From Melanocharis versteri (Eukaryota > Chordata > Aves > Passeriformes > Melanocharitidae): a stretch of 64,000 nucleotides of DNA. The notes beneath the pieces were generated by a model, which had not been told where the DNA came from, did not search any database, and saw only the letters and a list, made by a program, of their open reading frames with translations. How positions within the stretch are numbered: the stretch's first letter is position 1; each line of letters opens with the position of its first letter. The stretch covers positions 289,654-353,653 of the forward strand of contig VZTG01006789.1 of NCBI GenBank assembly GCA_013397845.1. Reading direction: 5' to 3'. A program made the translations under genes and the position numbers. This document shows positions 1 to 30,600 of the stretch, piece by piece.

Positions 1-279
1 CGCACAAAGATGCGCGGGGAGCGCTGGCGGGCGCCGGGACACGGGGAGCCGGGATCGTGGGATCCCCTGCGAAACAAAGCTGCCGGAGCCTCCGGTGCTG
101 CGGGAATTGCAGTGGGGGATCCCCTGAATCCCGGCTCTCCCCAGCGGCAAGGCGGCGCGGCAATGCCCAGCTGCGGTGCTGCTAACCCGGCGATTCACCA
201 GCGCTTTATGAGGGGAGGAAAGGAAAGGTTTAAGTGGTCCTGGCGTGATTAAAGCATTAAGTAGCCGAGGGAGCTGTAC
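1..279 (-). other. CYP27C1: CYP27C1 intron 1, 5' end
   Basis: GC-rich sequence immediately after the exon 1 donor, running off the window. The open frames here on the plus strand are unsupported by any recognisable protein. No other feature seen. Confidence 0.7.
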
Positions 280-600
280 CTGGATTTCATGGATGCGGCC
301 GAAGCCGTCCTTCCAGAAGAACTCGTAGAGGTTGTAGAGGGTGTTGGGTCCGGGCATTTCGTGCAGGCTCTTCACCCTGCCCAGGCGGCGCGGCGGGGGC
401 TCCAGCAGCTCCGCTCCGCGCCGCTCGCCTTTGTTCCCCGCCGCCCGCGGGCCGCTCCGCACCTCCAGGGACTGGCTGCTGCACAGCCGGGGCAGCCCGG
501 GAAACCTGCTGCTGGCAAAAAGCGCCTGGTAAAAGTAAGTCCTCTCGCATTCAAGTGTCTGCTTGCTTTTCGTCGTCAAAACTCTGGTGAAGAAAGACAT
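280..600 (-). CDS. CYP27C1: CYP27C1, first coding exon (partial gene)
   Basis: First coding exon of the mitochondrial-type cytochrome P450 27C1, which in vertebrates desaturates vitamin A (all-trans retinol to 3,4-didehydroretinol). Reading right to left it gives 107 codons: a start reading MSFFTRVLTTKSK, a basic, Ser/Arg-rich leader expected of a mitochondrial presequence, a variable Pro/Arg linker, then the conserved end MPGPNTLYNLYEFFWKDGFG followed by RIHEIQ. Human CYP27C1 has the closely similar MPGPRTLANLAEFF...RIHEIQ at its exon 1 end, from memory. The exon stops at CAG with a GT donor at 279-278, phase 0. An in-frame TAA lies about 30 codons' worth of bases or less upstream of the ATG, so the ATG at 598-600 is the first possible start in this frame. 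Heme-binding and other catalytic exons are off the left edge. The leader is the less certain part. Confidence 0.85.
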
Positions 601-3600
601 GTCTTTTAATTTCAGAAGGGTCCACTTTGCTCCTGCAGCTGCTTTTTATTTGGTTGCTCTTTCTCCAGTGCCTGCTTTAACTTGTACAAGCAGCACTTCT
701 CCAAACTCTTACTGCATGAGCATCAGTTTACACAGACCATTATTTAACGCTCCCTCCCCTAGGGCTGGAAAAGGGGGGTGGGTCTGGGATGAGACTTGAA
801 TAGAACGAACCTATTATTTTGTATAATTCAAATCAGATAAATTTACCCATTATACGTGCAGCCAAAGTTTTTGCCGCTTTCATCCATTAGTTTGGTGAAA
901 AGCTTACCCCATCTTTCTCCCACTTTAAAAAGGCAGGATTAGGCCTATTTTTTCTATGGCATTAATTCATTCCCCTGTGTTAGAAAATAGGGTATTTTCT
1001 GCAAGAAGTGCTCTTAGAACCGTTTATTACCCTGTTACATATGTGAAAACCATTTGTGCATCCACACATAAGTAGCACTGGTCTTACACAGTAACCTTAC
1101 AAAAAAATCCTGTAAATTACAATATTCAGGGATGTTATTTGTATTGCAGAATGATTTATCTTTTGGACAGGATATATTCCATAAGCAGCTTGTGTCAACT
1201 TTTGTAGAAGTCTGCACAGTTTAAAAAGTATTTGTGTTATTTTCATATATATTTCTGTATAATTCCGAAGGTGTTAGTGATAATCTGTAAAATGTTGATT
1301 AGTTTCAGAAATGATGTGGAAGAGACTTATCTTCCTTTTTAAGTGAACCAGACACTCAGATAAAACTTGAGGACAGAGGAAAGTCTCAAGGAAGATCCAC
1401 ATTTCTAGAACGGAATTATGAATAAACTGCTGGAAAAGTAAATCTAGTAAGCGTCAAAATTATTAGCTTTTGTTTTCCTTATTTATCTTCACTTAGATTT
1501 TTGAGGCTGTATTCTGATTAAGCTCTGTGTACGTGCTTACTTTGGGCACTGATAACTCCGCTGAAACAAACAACTCTGAAGTTAGACAGGCGCGTCCGTC
1601 TTTATGGATATAGCAGTAAATATTACAGGAATAAAATCTGTTAAAGTACGTGCTGGTTTAAGCTAAAATCATGTCTTTGAAATAGAGTTCATCATACTTG
1701 AAAGGGTCCAGAGAAGAGCAACAGGAAGAAAAAAAAAAGAGAAGTTTTTAAAAAATTACATAAGAAGGTTGAGAGACTTACTTCATCTGGGAAAGATGAT
1801 TACCACAACCATGACAACAGCCTACAGATGTTTACATCTTTTGTTAAAAAAAGGGGTGCATGTCAGAGAGAGAAGAAAGAAAATAATGGGCTTAGTTTGC
1901 AGCTACAGATTTCTTGGTTACTTTTTCAGGTCGCCTTGGTACCTCACATTTCAGGTAGCCAAGCCATCACAGAACGTTATGTTCTTGCTATCCCCAAGCT
2001 TTGTAAGAAGAGGTTTGAAAACATCATCAGGGAACCTCTGAAGTTTTCCTTCCTACCTTTCTCTGTAGTGTAGCTACATTATTTCTTTGATATTTGTCTG
2101 AAGATGCTTGGAGAGAGACAGTTACACGGATTTTAACATTATATTAATATTGTAATTTCTAGATTGCAGGAGGGAATATGTGCACGCTTCCTAGAAACTC
2201 CTGCTCACAGCCATCAGTACGGTAGATTTTTTTTTTAGTTTGAAGTCACACATGGTTAAGGTAAAGCATCTTCTGCTATTAATATGCTAGTGAGATAAAC
2301 TTAGATACATTATGCTGTAAAGGTTACAGTTTTGCAACTGGTAGTAGCTTTCTCTGAGTGTACCTTTTTACAGTTTCCATATTTGGAATTCTCCATTATT
2401 TTCCCCTGTTACCACTTTTCCATGAAAATCATTGTAGGACATATTGTTTCTAGCCAGGATACTTGAAAAAGCTTCAGAAGCTTTATCCTTTAAGTACTTC
2501 ACCAGAACAGTACCTGCTTTCCTTCTGAGGAATTTCTGGAGGTGGCAGTAGTCCCAGCATAGGAACTGTGTTGTATAACCCCACCTGCACTCAGTTTCTT
2601 CTCAGTTTACTTACTGTTAGATTTCTGTTTGTTTGCAATAAAATGGTCTGAAACACAGACCCTATTTAAAGAAACCAGCATGTAAACACTCAGAGAATCT
2701 GCAATTTCAGTAAACCAAGGAGCTCACCTGGTGCAGCCTGTAAAACAGCTGCAGACATTCAGATCTCATTATTGTTGCAAACCTCAGCAAATTTTTAATA
2801 CCAGTCAAACATTCTGTGATTACCAGCTATCAAGTTTATATGTGCATCTTACATAATCACAGTAGAGCCAAATTCATGAAAAGATTCTAGCAATCCATTG
2901 TGCTATGGCTCCTGAGGAATTGGAAGCATTCTCTGCTGTCTGGATAGACTCTTGTTGGGTTTTAATATGGCGCTCAGCAGTGCAAAGTCAAAAACAATTT
3001 ATTTCATTAGTCACGTGCAAATGTTTATTACTGTAAAAAAAAGAAAAACAAAAATTACGGAAAAACCTAAAAGAAAAAACCCCAAAGCCCTGACAAAAAA
3101 ACCCAAAGAACCAATCCCAATGTATAAAATTAATTTTGAATAGCTTTTATACATGGTCTAGTTTTAAAGAAAGAGTGGAATGTGCCATTTGAGAAGAGTC
3201 CTGACCCAGGAGTGTCTGTGAGACACCTCCATTACTATTTACCTTATTTTATTACAAGGAGCCATCAGTGTTTGACAAGCAAAGCCAAAACCATGCTATC
3301 CTGGAGAATTTCCAGAGTACGTTATAGGTAATAGCTGAATGTAACAGAAGAAAATAAATGAAGACAGCACAAAGTAGCAACACATTAATGATGAAAATGG
3401 CCAAATAACTTTGATATAACAGAAGGATTTAAAGGAGTGTAAAGCTGCCATTATGCAAATCTGTATAGAGCACCTTCCTTGCACAAAAAAAGATGAATGG
3501 ATTGACATCCACAGAAACAATTTTTACATAGTGCAGGTGGTGGACCAGAGGCAGGTCTGATGACCAGTGGGCCAAAAATATTTATAAATAATAGTTATTT

Positions 3601-6600
3601 CTAGGCAGTTTGCTAGATAGAGTAGAAATTCAGAGCCACTAACAGATGTAGCTCTGGAGCACTATTAAAACATTGCTCTACAATAATTATCAGTAATACC
3701 ACAGCAAGCCATCAGCGCAGATACAAGTTTCTTTTTCTATGTAAACTGTACAAAAAGAATACTCCAGACAACAAGAGCCAAATTGTAAGGTGGTTCAATA
3801 GCTGAATACAGGAAGAGAATGTTTATGAATGTGAGCGAATACATGTGGGCTACCACAACATGGAATGTGTAATTAAACCATTCGCTTCTCTTTGCTGTGC
3901 CAGATCATAATTGTGTGGTTCTGTTTGACTTTCAAATTAGAGTTTTAGTGTACATATGTGCCACTAATGTTCCTGCTTTACTGACACACTTCACATCCTT
4001 ACTACTGCAGAATCTATGTTGGAGGTCAAACTTGCAAACTGCAGAATGTTCAGAAGTCAACATTATGAGTAAACACCAAAATGTATGTGACAAGAGATGG
4101 ATGAAACTGAAATGAGTTTCCTAGAATAGACATGAGAAAGGAAGAGTAAAGGAAAGGAACCAACAAACATTTGAAAGAGCAGCAGAGAGTAAAAGGTTTA
4201 GAAGGTAACCTAAAGCGGTGGAGGGGTTGGCATTGTCTGGTCCCATTTTCCTCCCAAACATGAACACAGACTTGTTTCAGGTAACAGAAGTCCAGTAGTA
4301 GTGCCACAGAATTCCCAGGAACAGTGGTGAGTATAGTAGCCATCATACAAAACCTCCTTCCAATCCACATAAAGCCACCAAACCATAAAGAAAGGAGGAG
4401 TTATGCCATCAGCACTAGCCAACCAAAACACATTTATGTGACTTAAAAGACAAGTATTTTCTCCTACTTTTTCAACCTACCAGTATATATATTTATCAGA
4501 CATCTTAACACTGACTCAGAAACACACTCAGAGTTCTTTAAATTTAAACAATGACGTTTGTCCTAGCCTGTTGGTCCTTGGAGTCTGAAAATATGTTTTA
4601 TGTAACAAGTCAGTTAGGACTTTTGTTATTTCAAACAAGTTGGAGCACATGCCACTTCACAGCAGACATGCTGCAGTTTTTGTTAACTTTTGCTGTGTAA
4701 CGGGATCACAGTATAAACTAAACTTGGCTTATTGATAATTTAGATTATGTATTATTTTTGGATAATTTGTCTTCAAATCCACAGTCCTGCTGTTCTCTCA
4801 GTCTAGACCCCCTAATGGTCTGATTAATTGTACTTTGTTACCTTCATTTAGTTATTTCTAAATCCAATTTAAACTTGCCCTCCTCTTTGCATGAACTCTC
4901 ACAAAGTTCAGCTGAAGCTCTTTGTGTCAATAACATTGGTATTCAGAGTCAATGGTTACATTATCATCTTACCAGGAATTCTGTTTTCTTAGAATAATTC
5001 TCACCTTTTAACAGTCTTGGCTATATCTGGTTTGTAATTATTTGAACATAATTTTATGATATCCAGTATAATAAATATTGTACTGTATGTTTTACATAAC
5101 TGGTGAAATAGCTACCAGTATAAATCATTTACAAGTATAATTTATGGACGTAAAAGAGATTTGAGAGGAGGCATTTAACTTTGCCCAAGTAACACCTTCA
5201 GATAAGACTACACAGATACGCTCTTCAGAACATTTGCAAAGAAAAGCTGAAAAAGGGCTGCAATGTCAGAAATGTAAGCAAAAATTTTCAGTGTATTTTA
5301 AAACCTTTTCACTGAAAAAGTCACAAACCCATCTTCTGAAAGATCCTTTCAAGTTGTGAAGTTACTTCTTTGGAATTTTAAATGCTTTCTAAATTCCTGG
5401 TTTTTCCTGAAAACAGGAAAAATTTGAACTTCACAGGTTAAATATTAATTGAATGTTGTACAAAAGGAAGGTATTTAAATCAGAACAAGCAAGCCAATGC
5501 CACTGTGACTTACTGTTCAGCCCTTAATAAAAACCCCATGAATCAACTGTAAAGAATTCAGCTCTACTTGCAGACTTCTCATAGATTTAGATCCTTGCCC
5601 TGTGCCTCTTAGGGCATATGACACTAAGTTATACTGAGAACCACTTGCCTTGAAGTCCAGAGTTTTTAAACACATAAAGTATGGCATTGCCAAAAATGAC
5701 CATCAGGAGGGCAGAAGGAGCCCGAGAAACAGAAACTGGCTGTAGTTTGGTGCTTTGGTGAGCTGTAACACTGTGAAATTGCCACCCCGTCTGCACTGTG
5801 CCCTTTTAGTCTAGAAAGCCATTTTAATGAGTAACAGCAGCACCCTTCAAGCATTAACATCATCATACGGACACTTGTTGGTTTGCCACAAGACGGAAGG
5901 GCACATAAACACAAGCTTCAGTACTGTAGCCTATAAGAAACACAAACAGCAAATACTCAGAAAAGACAATTCCTGAAGAAGATTAAGTCTCCTCAGGATG
6001 GAATTCAGACCAAGGAGGGGGCCAGGGAGCAGAGAAAGCTTTCCTTCCAGCAAGGAAACCTGAATTATATCCAAGAAAATCACACCTCCTCTATCCACAG
6101 ACTTCCAAGAAATAATTTACTTACCCCTGAGTTCCCCTGCCTCTGGCATCACCCATAATCTGAATCACAGTTCTGCTACTCTATCTGTTCTTTTGTGGAC
6201 AATTTAGTTTCCTAAAGGGCTGGGATTACGTATCTGGAGCTGTCTACTGTGACCCTTGGGTGCACTGCCGGAGTGCAGGGGTAGTGAGGGGCCAGCAGTT
6301 GCTCAGTGACCAACCTGCCCAGAAAGCAGAACTGCCTGACCCTGTTATGCTACAGGTGCTGCCACGTGCAGCAGCAACTCAGCTGTAGTGAGTAAATGTA
6401 CTAGTCTGCCACTGGCTGCTACAGCCTGGAGTAACAGCAGGCAGTAATTACCACACTAATTCATATCAACGTAATGAATTGTAAAGTTTGAATACCAAGA
6501 TGCTATCACTGATGAGTCATTCATAGCTCGTAAAACTATTATGTTTTACTTGATGCTGAATGTACTGCATCCCACACAGACATTACTTAGGAGAGTGAGA

Positions 6601-7900
6601 TCATCAGTCACGATTTACTACACAAGAACTATAGGGCTGTCCTAAATCCAGCTACTACTAGTAATTCCACAATTACAGGAATCAGTATCAAGCCATTTGC
6701 ATTTAGTAGGTTGTTGTGGTTTTTTTCAAGTTTATGGAGGGTGGAGAACAGTTTCAAAGCAATTCATAAAGCTTTTTAAGAGAGAATTACGCAGAGGGAC
6801 ACTGCCTGATGTGCTCAGCTAAACCTCTGTCACGGGCTCCTCCCATTACACTAAATTACCATTTTGCTACTAACTGTTGCCATTAGAGCTGGTCCAAACT
6901 GCTATAAGAAGTGAATAGCGCTTTAAACTGGGGAGAGGAAATCAGCACCAGAATGCTGCACAATTATCTCTTCTGTATAAGCCACTCAAGCACTGCCATG
7001 GCTGGTTCCAGGCTGTGAGGCAGAAGACTCAGCACAAGAGAAAGAACCAAGTGTTACAACGTAGGGCTAGGAGCCTAAAACTGAAGCAGATCAGTTCCCT
7101 TTTTAAAAATTACCTGATTCTGATACAGAAACCAAAACCAAGCACCATCTGCTCTCAATTACGCTTCCAGTGTTTCTACATTCTCAATTTGTGAATTCAT
7201 GCTAATAACAAACAGAATTCAGTATTCTTCTGAAGCACACTTGTCATACAACCGGGATAGCTGTACCATGCATGCTCCTTCCAGTATGGTAAACCTTCAT
7301 ACCCCAACTTATTTTGAACCAACGGAGGTTGTTCCTAAAGCTCTACAAACAATCAGTGAAATAACACCTCTTAATACAACACCAAGTAGCATGTTACATT
7401 ATTAAGCAGATGTTACTTAAAAAGCATTCTTTGCCACAAACCACCACCATTTCTCCTATGACTTTCTAGAATTATACTGCAGTCTTCATTAAAAAAAAAA
7501 ACAAACTCTGGAAACTTTTCTTCACACATTCTTCCAACCTCACCCAGTGAGAAGTCAAATTGCTTTTTGATTCAGTAATAACTTCTGTGGTGACAGTGCA
7601 CTGTTTAGCAGTTACGAAGGTTTTATTGCATGGTTAATAAATAGAATATAAATAACAAGAGAAACAGCTTTTATTTGAGCAACTTCTCAACAGTAGCAAG
7701 AAAAATGAGGAAAATGAGCACTGAATTCATTTGTATTTACTACTAATGCTTTCTTTGAGTTTTCTTTGGAGACAGAGTCCCTCTTCTTGTCTTCAAACTA
7801 AAATACTTCTGACCAATTTGTTAGAATTTTAATACAGGTAAAGTCACAAGTATAAATTAGCTCTCAGTTTAAAAATATAATGTAAAGTGCTCCTCTCAGG
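601..7900. other. Spacer between CYP27C1 and the ERCC3 3' end
   Basis: About 7.3 kb, mostly AT-rich. The part next to 601 should hold the CYP27C1 5' UTR and promoter, but I could not place a TATA box or transcription start. One old CR1-like LINE fragment lies near 1.69-1.96 kb. An A/C-rich low-complexity tract lies near 3.03-3.12 kb. All open frames are short and resemble no protein I know. No RNA gene recognised. Confidence 0.6.
1690..1960 (+). mobile_element. Old CR1-like LINE fragment
   Basis: The phrase AAAGGGTCCAGAGAAGAGCA at about 1701 is the typical 'gtccagagaagagcaac' segment of CR1/L3 ORF2. It is followed in the right order by a 'gagagactta..ttcatctgggaaaga' segment near 1770 and an 'aatgggctta..ttgcagc' segment near 1885. 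Spacing and order fit a decayed CR1 3' region on the plus strand. It is heavily mutated and has no coding capacity. Subfamily not determined. Confidence 0.5.
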
Positions 7901-7923
7901 ATTTGTTCAGCTCACTGAATGAT

Positions 7924-7929
7924 TTTATT
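7924..7929 (-). terminator. ERCC3: Candidate ERCC3 polyadenylation signal
   Basis: AATAAA on the minus strand about 510 bases after the ERCC3 stop codon. Two further AATAAA hexamers lie within the next 350 bases downstream (about 7.62 and 7.67 kb), so the real 3' end may use one of those. The choice is an inference from distance only. Confidence 0.35.
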
Positions 7930-8434
7930 TAAGCATTTTGAAAAACAGTATATTGTTGAGCAGACGCAATAATCAGATAAATAATATTTCAAACATCAGT
8001 ACAAACTTCATTTACAAAACCTTTTCAGGACTCTTCTGAAAAAGGATCTTCAGCTGATAAAAATAAAATCTATTAATTACCCTGAAAACCAGACAAGTAG
8101 CTCTCTTGAACGAAGTGGCCCATATGCTTCTGCCCTCTGGCCATGAGGAAATGAGGGCTTAAGACAAGGAGCACAGTGCCACACAAAAAAGCATGTGCTG
8201 TGACATACTTGTATCTTTAAGATTTTAAAAATATTTTCATGGTAAGATTTAGTTCTTTCTTTGCTTTCACATTCACCTATGAGAGCACATACATTGGTAA
8301 GTAAATATGTGGCTGTACAGACGCATATAAAAGAGTCTTTTAAAGGACCTGTCATAAATTTCAACTCCATCTTTTCAGTTACAGCAACAAGGACATGGAT
8401 CCACAGTTTCAACAAGACGCCCATGTGAAGGATG

Positions 8435-26544
<18,110 letters not shown>

Positions 26545-27224
26545 CTACAGAAATAAAAAGAAATACTGAAGGCACAACAGTGTGAGGTGAACTGAATCTC
26601 ATAATGAACTTACAAGAAAAAGAATAAACATGTAACTTTTGTCTTCTGAAACGGTCCAGGCACTGATTTGTCCATGTCCCTTCCATGGCACTATGAATAA
26701 ACCACACCCAGAGCGATAAAGCTTTTCCAGACTGACATGGTGGGGTACTCCTTCTTTTCTAATGCTAAAGAAATTGCTTGAGTAGAGGCAAACTTCCAGC
26801 CCCATTTCCCTGGAAAAACAAAACTCATTGCACATTTCATGCAGAATGAATGAATGAATGAATGAATGAATGACAGCACTTGGGTGTTACAGCACTAGGT
26901 GCCTGTACAATACTCAGTGACAGGCACCCTGCAGGCGCTGGCTGGGAAACCACCCTAGATGCTGCACCACTGGCCAGACCTTAGGCAAGTTTATTGACAT
27001 CCCTTTCAAAGGGCAAAGAAAACAAACGGCACCAGCTACAGAAGATGAGGCCAGCCTGTCTTAAAGCTGTTTCACTCCAACATACAAACCCTGCTGCTGT
27101 GTCACTGCAGTGACAGATCCGCCTCGTGTCATCAGCCAGCGCGCCGTTCTACAGCGCTCCCCGAGACGTCTGGCTGAGATGCTCCCGTGCTCTGCCCGGT
27201 CCGCAGCACACCCGCGACAGCGGG
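26545..27224 (-). other. ERCC3: Probable ERCC3 intron 2, up to the assembly gap
   Basis: 680 bases. Checked in all minus-strand frames for exon 2 (expected motif VDEYGAKDYRLQ...PLWV) without success. Holds a (GAAT)n microsatellite at 26844-26872 and becomes GC-rich after about 27110 as the promoter island begins. Confidence 0.55.
26844..26872. repeat. (GAAT)n microsatellite
   Basis: Seven near-perfect tandem GAAT units. Confidence 0.95.
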
Positions 27225-27369
27225 NNNNNNNNNNNNNNNNNNNNNNNNNNNNNNNNNNNNNNNNNNNNNNNNNNNNNNNNNNNNNNNNNNNNNNNNNNNN
27301 NNNNNNNNNNNNNNNNNNNNNNNNNNNNNNNNNNNNNNNNNNNNNNNNNNNNNNNNNNNNNNNNNNNNN
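27225..27369. other. Assembly gap (145 N)
   Basis: Run of N inside a CpG-rich block. Expected to hold ERCC3 exons 1-2 and the transcription start. Two coding exons of about 235 bases plus an intron do not fit in 145 bases, so the gap length is probably not the true length. Confidence 0.95.
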
Positions 27370-27545
27370 GCGCTGCGCCCGCCCGCGCGTCACTTCCGCA
27401 GGGCAGCGCCGCGCGGGGAGGAGACACCATCGGCTCTCTGTTCCCGGGGCCGCGCCCCCGCCGGGAGCCGCGCGGGCGGGCACGGGGCGGGGCCTCGGGC
27501 ACGGGAGGCACCGCACCCGGGGCCACGCCCGGACCAGCGGGAAAG
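27370..27545 (-). promoter_or_regulatory. ERCC3: ERCC3 CpG-island promoter
   Basis: Very GC- and CpG-rich block directly upstream of the missing ERCC3 exon 1. It contains an ETS-type site, CACTTCCG at 27391-27398, with TGACG-like bases adjoining on the minus strand, and a classic GC box, GGGGCGGGGC at 27484-27493. No TATA box seen. This is the usual form of a housekeeping promoter; assignment to ERCC3 is from position and strand. Confidence 0.75.
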
Positions 27546-27689
27546 GAGGAAAAATAATTAAAAATTAATCAAAGAAGCTGAACTTCCGGAAAGCGCACGG
27601 TAAATAACAATAAAAAAGCCAACGCGGAACTGAGATACGAGAGTGACATTGCGCAGTGTTCCGAAGTACAGAATTCTTAAAAGAGAAAT

Positions 27690-30600
27690 CACACTGTTGT
27701 CCCTACAGAGTGTTTTAATATATTTCTAAGTACAATTCGTGTCTGATTTTGGAAATACAAATACATTTCGAATGGTTAAAAACAAAAATTAAAAAAATAT
27801 TTTGAACATCAGCCAGCTGAAAATATATTTATCTAGTAAATCATCTCTCAAAGCTTTTATATATTTAATTATTCTAACTAAACATAGTACCCTTAAAAAA
27901 CAAGTTCATAAAAATGTAGAAATGAAATCGTGGAATAAGATTACTGGGATATATACACACACATTCGATGCATACACAGAATTACAAGGCGGGGTTGGTT
28001 GGTTGTTTTTAAGTTTGGAAGGTTGTTAGACAACGGAATTAGCAAGCAATGCCCAACTCCTGAGTTCCTCAACCATGATAACCATAAGCTAATTTTTTAA
28101 TTGTTTTTATCTTTTTTTTATACACAAGATATTCCATGTAAAGCAGCAACAGCAGTGCAGTTACTGGTAGCAACATCTCAAAAGTAATAAAAAACCCCAT
28201 ACATCCAGACAGTAGTACATTGCACACACACGTGATTCTCATACACCCATCGACAATCGGTCAGAGTATTAAATCAGTGTACAAATTAAATATTTCCAAA
28301 AATGTGCAAAAAAGTCAACGTTGATAGAAAAAAACACCTTTGTGTACATACATTACAAACTGTGCCCAGCATTCAACTGAGAGTAAAAACATTTACAGTG
28401 AGAAACTGATAGATTAAATAGAGAATTTAATGGCTACATAAAAATGTACATTAGGTCAAGAGTAAATTTACAAATTTTTATTCATAGCTTCATGAAAACT
28501 AAAAGCCTACGTTCTGATTAATCTAAGTCTCCTCCACATATTTACACTGATACTCCATTATACAACTCCTGCGAGGTCGGAGATGACAGACACTATGCTT
28601 TAATAAACCATTCCAATTCTAGGGTGACACCACCTTTTTTTACTGGTATTAACAAGAAACAAACACTAGGGAACTGACAATCTAATGGCTGTTCAGAAAA
28701 GAAAATGCAATCCTTGTTTTTATATCCACATTATATAAACCTCTGGGGGAAAAGGATCATCTAGTTTTCGGGTAAAAAGCACAAAAAAGCTCTGATGTAT
28801 TTCCTATGACTACCCACTCATGAGCTGGAGTATCCTATTTCTTATCTCTCAACAGAAGACCCTCACCTCCAATCCTCACCTGTGGACTCAACATAAGGGC
28901 TGAACCATGAGACACAATTTTTATGCTGTTTAATCCAGTTCCTCTCCCTCCAAAATAAGTTTTTATAAACTAAGCCCTAGCCAAGGTGCGACTGCTCTTA
29001 AACATGAGAAATACCATTTCCTCCATCCCATCTGCCCCTCAACTCCGTACACGTATATACTGCTAGAGGAAACCCAAGGATTGCACCAGCAAACCGGGAG
29101 CTGCAGAGCCCTGGGTTCAAGTGACGGGCTCCCTGCTCTAAAGCTGGACACACACCTCACTCAGGAGCTATCAGGGGCCACCACCTATGCAGGACTTAAG
29201 CTTTGCCAGCTAGAAAGAAAAATAAACTGTGTGGGCCAAGTGGGGGATAACAAATGAGAAAGGAGCTCCTTTGTTTCTGATTACAGATTTTGATTCAGAA
29301 ACCCTGGGTTGATAGCAAACCTTTCTGACCCCTCAGTGTGCATGAGTGGCTCCTCCTGAAGGCAGCACCCACACTCAGGTAACTGTGGGTGACATCTGGC
29401 TGTCACATTAAGAGGACTGGCTGCTTCCCAAAGCTTTGGAACATTCTCACCACGGCGCACAAAACAGATCAGGTCACAATTTTATGTTCATAGCATTCCT
29501 TAAATGTCCCAAGGCTCAAACCCAGCAACAGAAGTCACCAGGTTTTAGTCACCAAGCTTATGCAGTAATTTTAGATTGAAAACACTAAGATTAAATTAGA
29601 AAGAGCTTTTAAAAAGAAAACTCTTCATTTTTATACAAGCATGAATTTTGTGTATCAGAACAGCAACTATAAACACCCACATGTCTGAAATATGGGCAGT
29701 GTCTATCACTTTTTACTAGTACCTGCTTTACTCAGTCAGCAACAGCTTACTGGTGGATATACACTACGTATAAGTGACATGAAACATCACTTTTGGCTAT
29801 ATGTATATGGGATAGAAAAGCTTTGGTAATTGTATGTGATTCTACACTGCAGATCTGTCATTGCCACAAGACAGCAAGTTACCAGCAAGAAGAAATGACA
29901 CTGGCGGCAATACTTTCGCTTTTCTAGAAACACCATAGGGACTTACATTCAAGCACACACATTATACTTTTCTATATGCGTGACACACTCTTTCAAGATT
30001 AAAAAAAGTAAGAAATTGGTTATGAACAACTGTAGATCTGACCAATTTGCTCAAGTCTCTGAAGCTGCAGTTAGACATCGCTCCATGCTGTCCAAAAGAA
30101 TGGCTTGCTGTACTGCACTGTACCTACGGGTGCTACGAGGCTTTCAGTCAAGACAACAGCAGGATTAGGATTATCCAAAAGGCATAGGAAAGAAATCTGT
30201 TGGTTTGCTTGGACAGATCATATTCCTGTGCACTGAAAGTAAACAGCTTTTAATACAGTACCATGCTTACAAACGTACCAACTTTGCTTTCAAGCCCAGC
30301 AAGAAACCCTGCTGCAGAGTCTGATACCCAGAGCCAGGAAGCCAAATCCTGACAATCCAGTTACTTCTGTGCATGCAGACAAATCCTCTTTCTGGTATGT
30401 GCATCAGTGTACAATCTCCAGAATGCAAATACAAAACGTGTATTAGCACAGGAAGCCAAAAATCACTTTAAAGTTCTGAATTTGAATGTCTGCTGCAGAT
30501 TATAACTCAAGCACACTTTTCAATGCAGTTAGGCGAACTCTGCTTTGGGCAGTTTGAAAAAACCCTTTCTCTAAGACTGCTTAGGTGACGTGGAATTGTA

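Noticed and set aside
601..7900. tRNA, microRNA or extra protein gene in the spacer
   Set aside because: No cloverleaf, convincing hairpin or conserved protein segment was seen by eye; a covariance-model search was not possible here.
26599..26835. Candidate ERCC3 exon 2 because of a CTCTGGGTG string resembling the expected PLWV end
   Set aside because: The surrounding frame reads RSGCGLFIVP and has no similarity to the N-terminal part of XPB; no proper donor follows.
27061..27568. Several 120-150 codon open frames on both strands
   Set aside because: They run through the N gap and exist only because N codons were not read as stops, in GC-rich promoter DNA.
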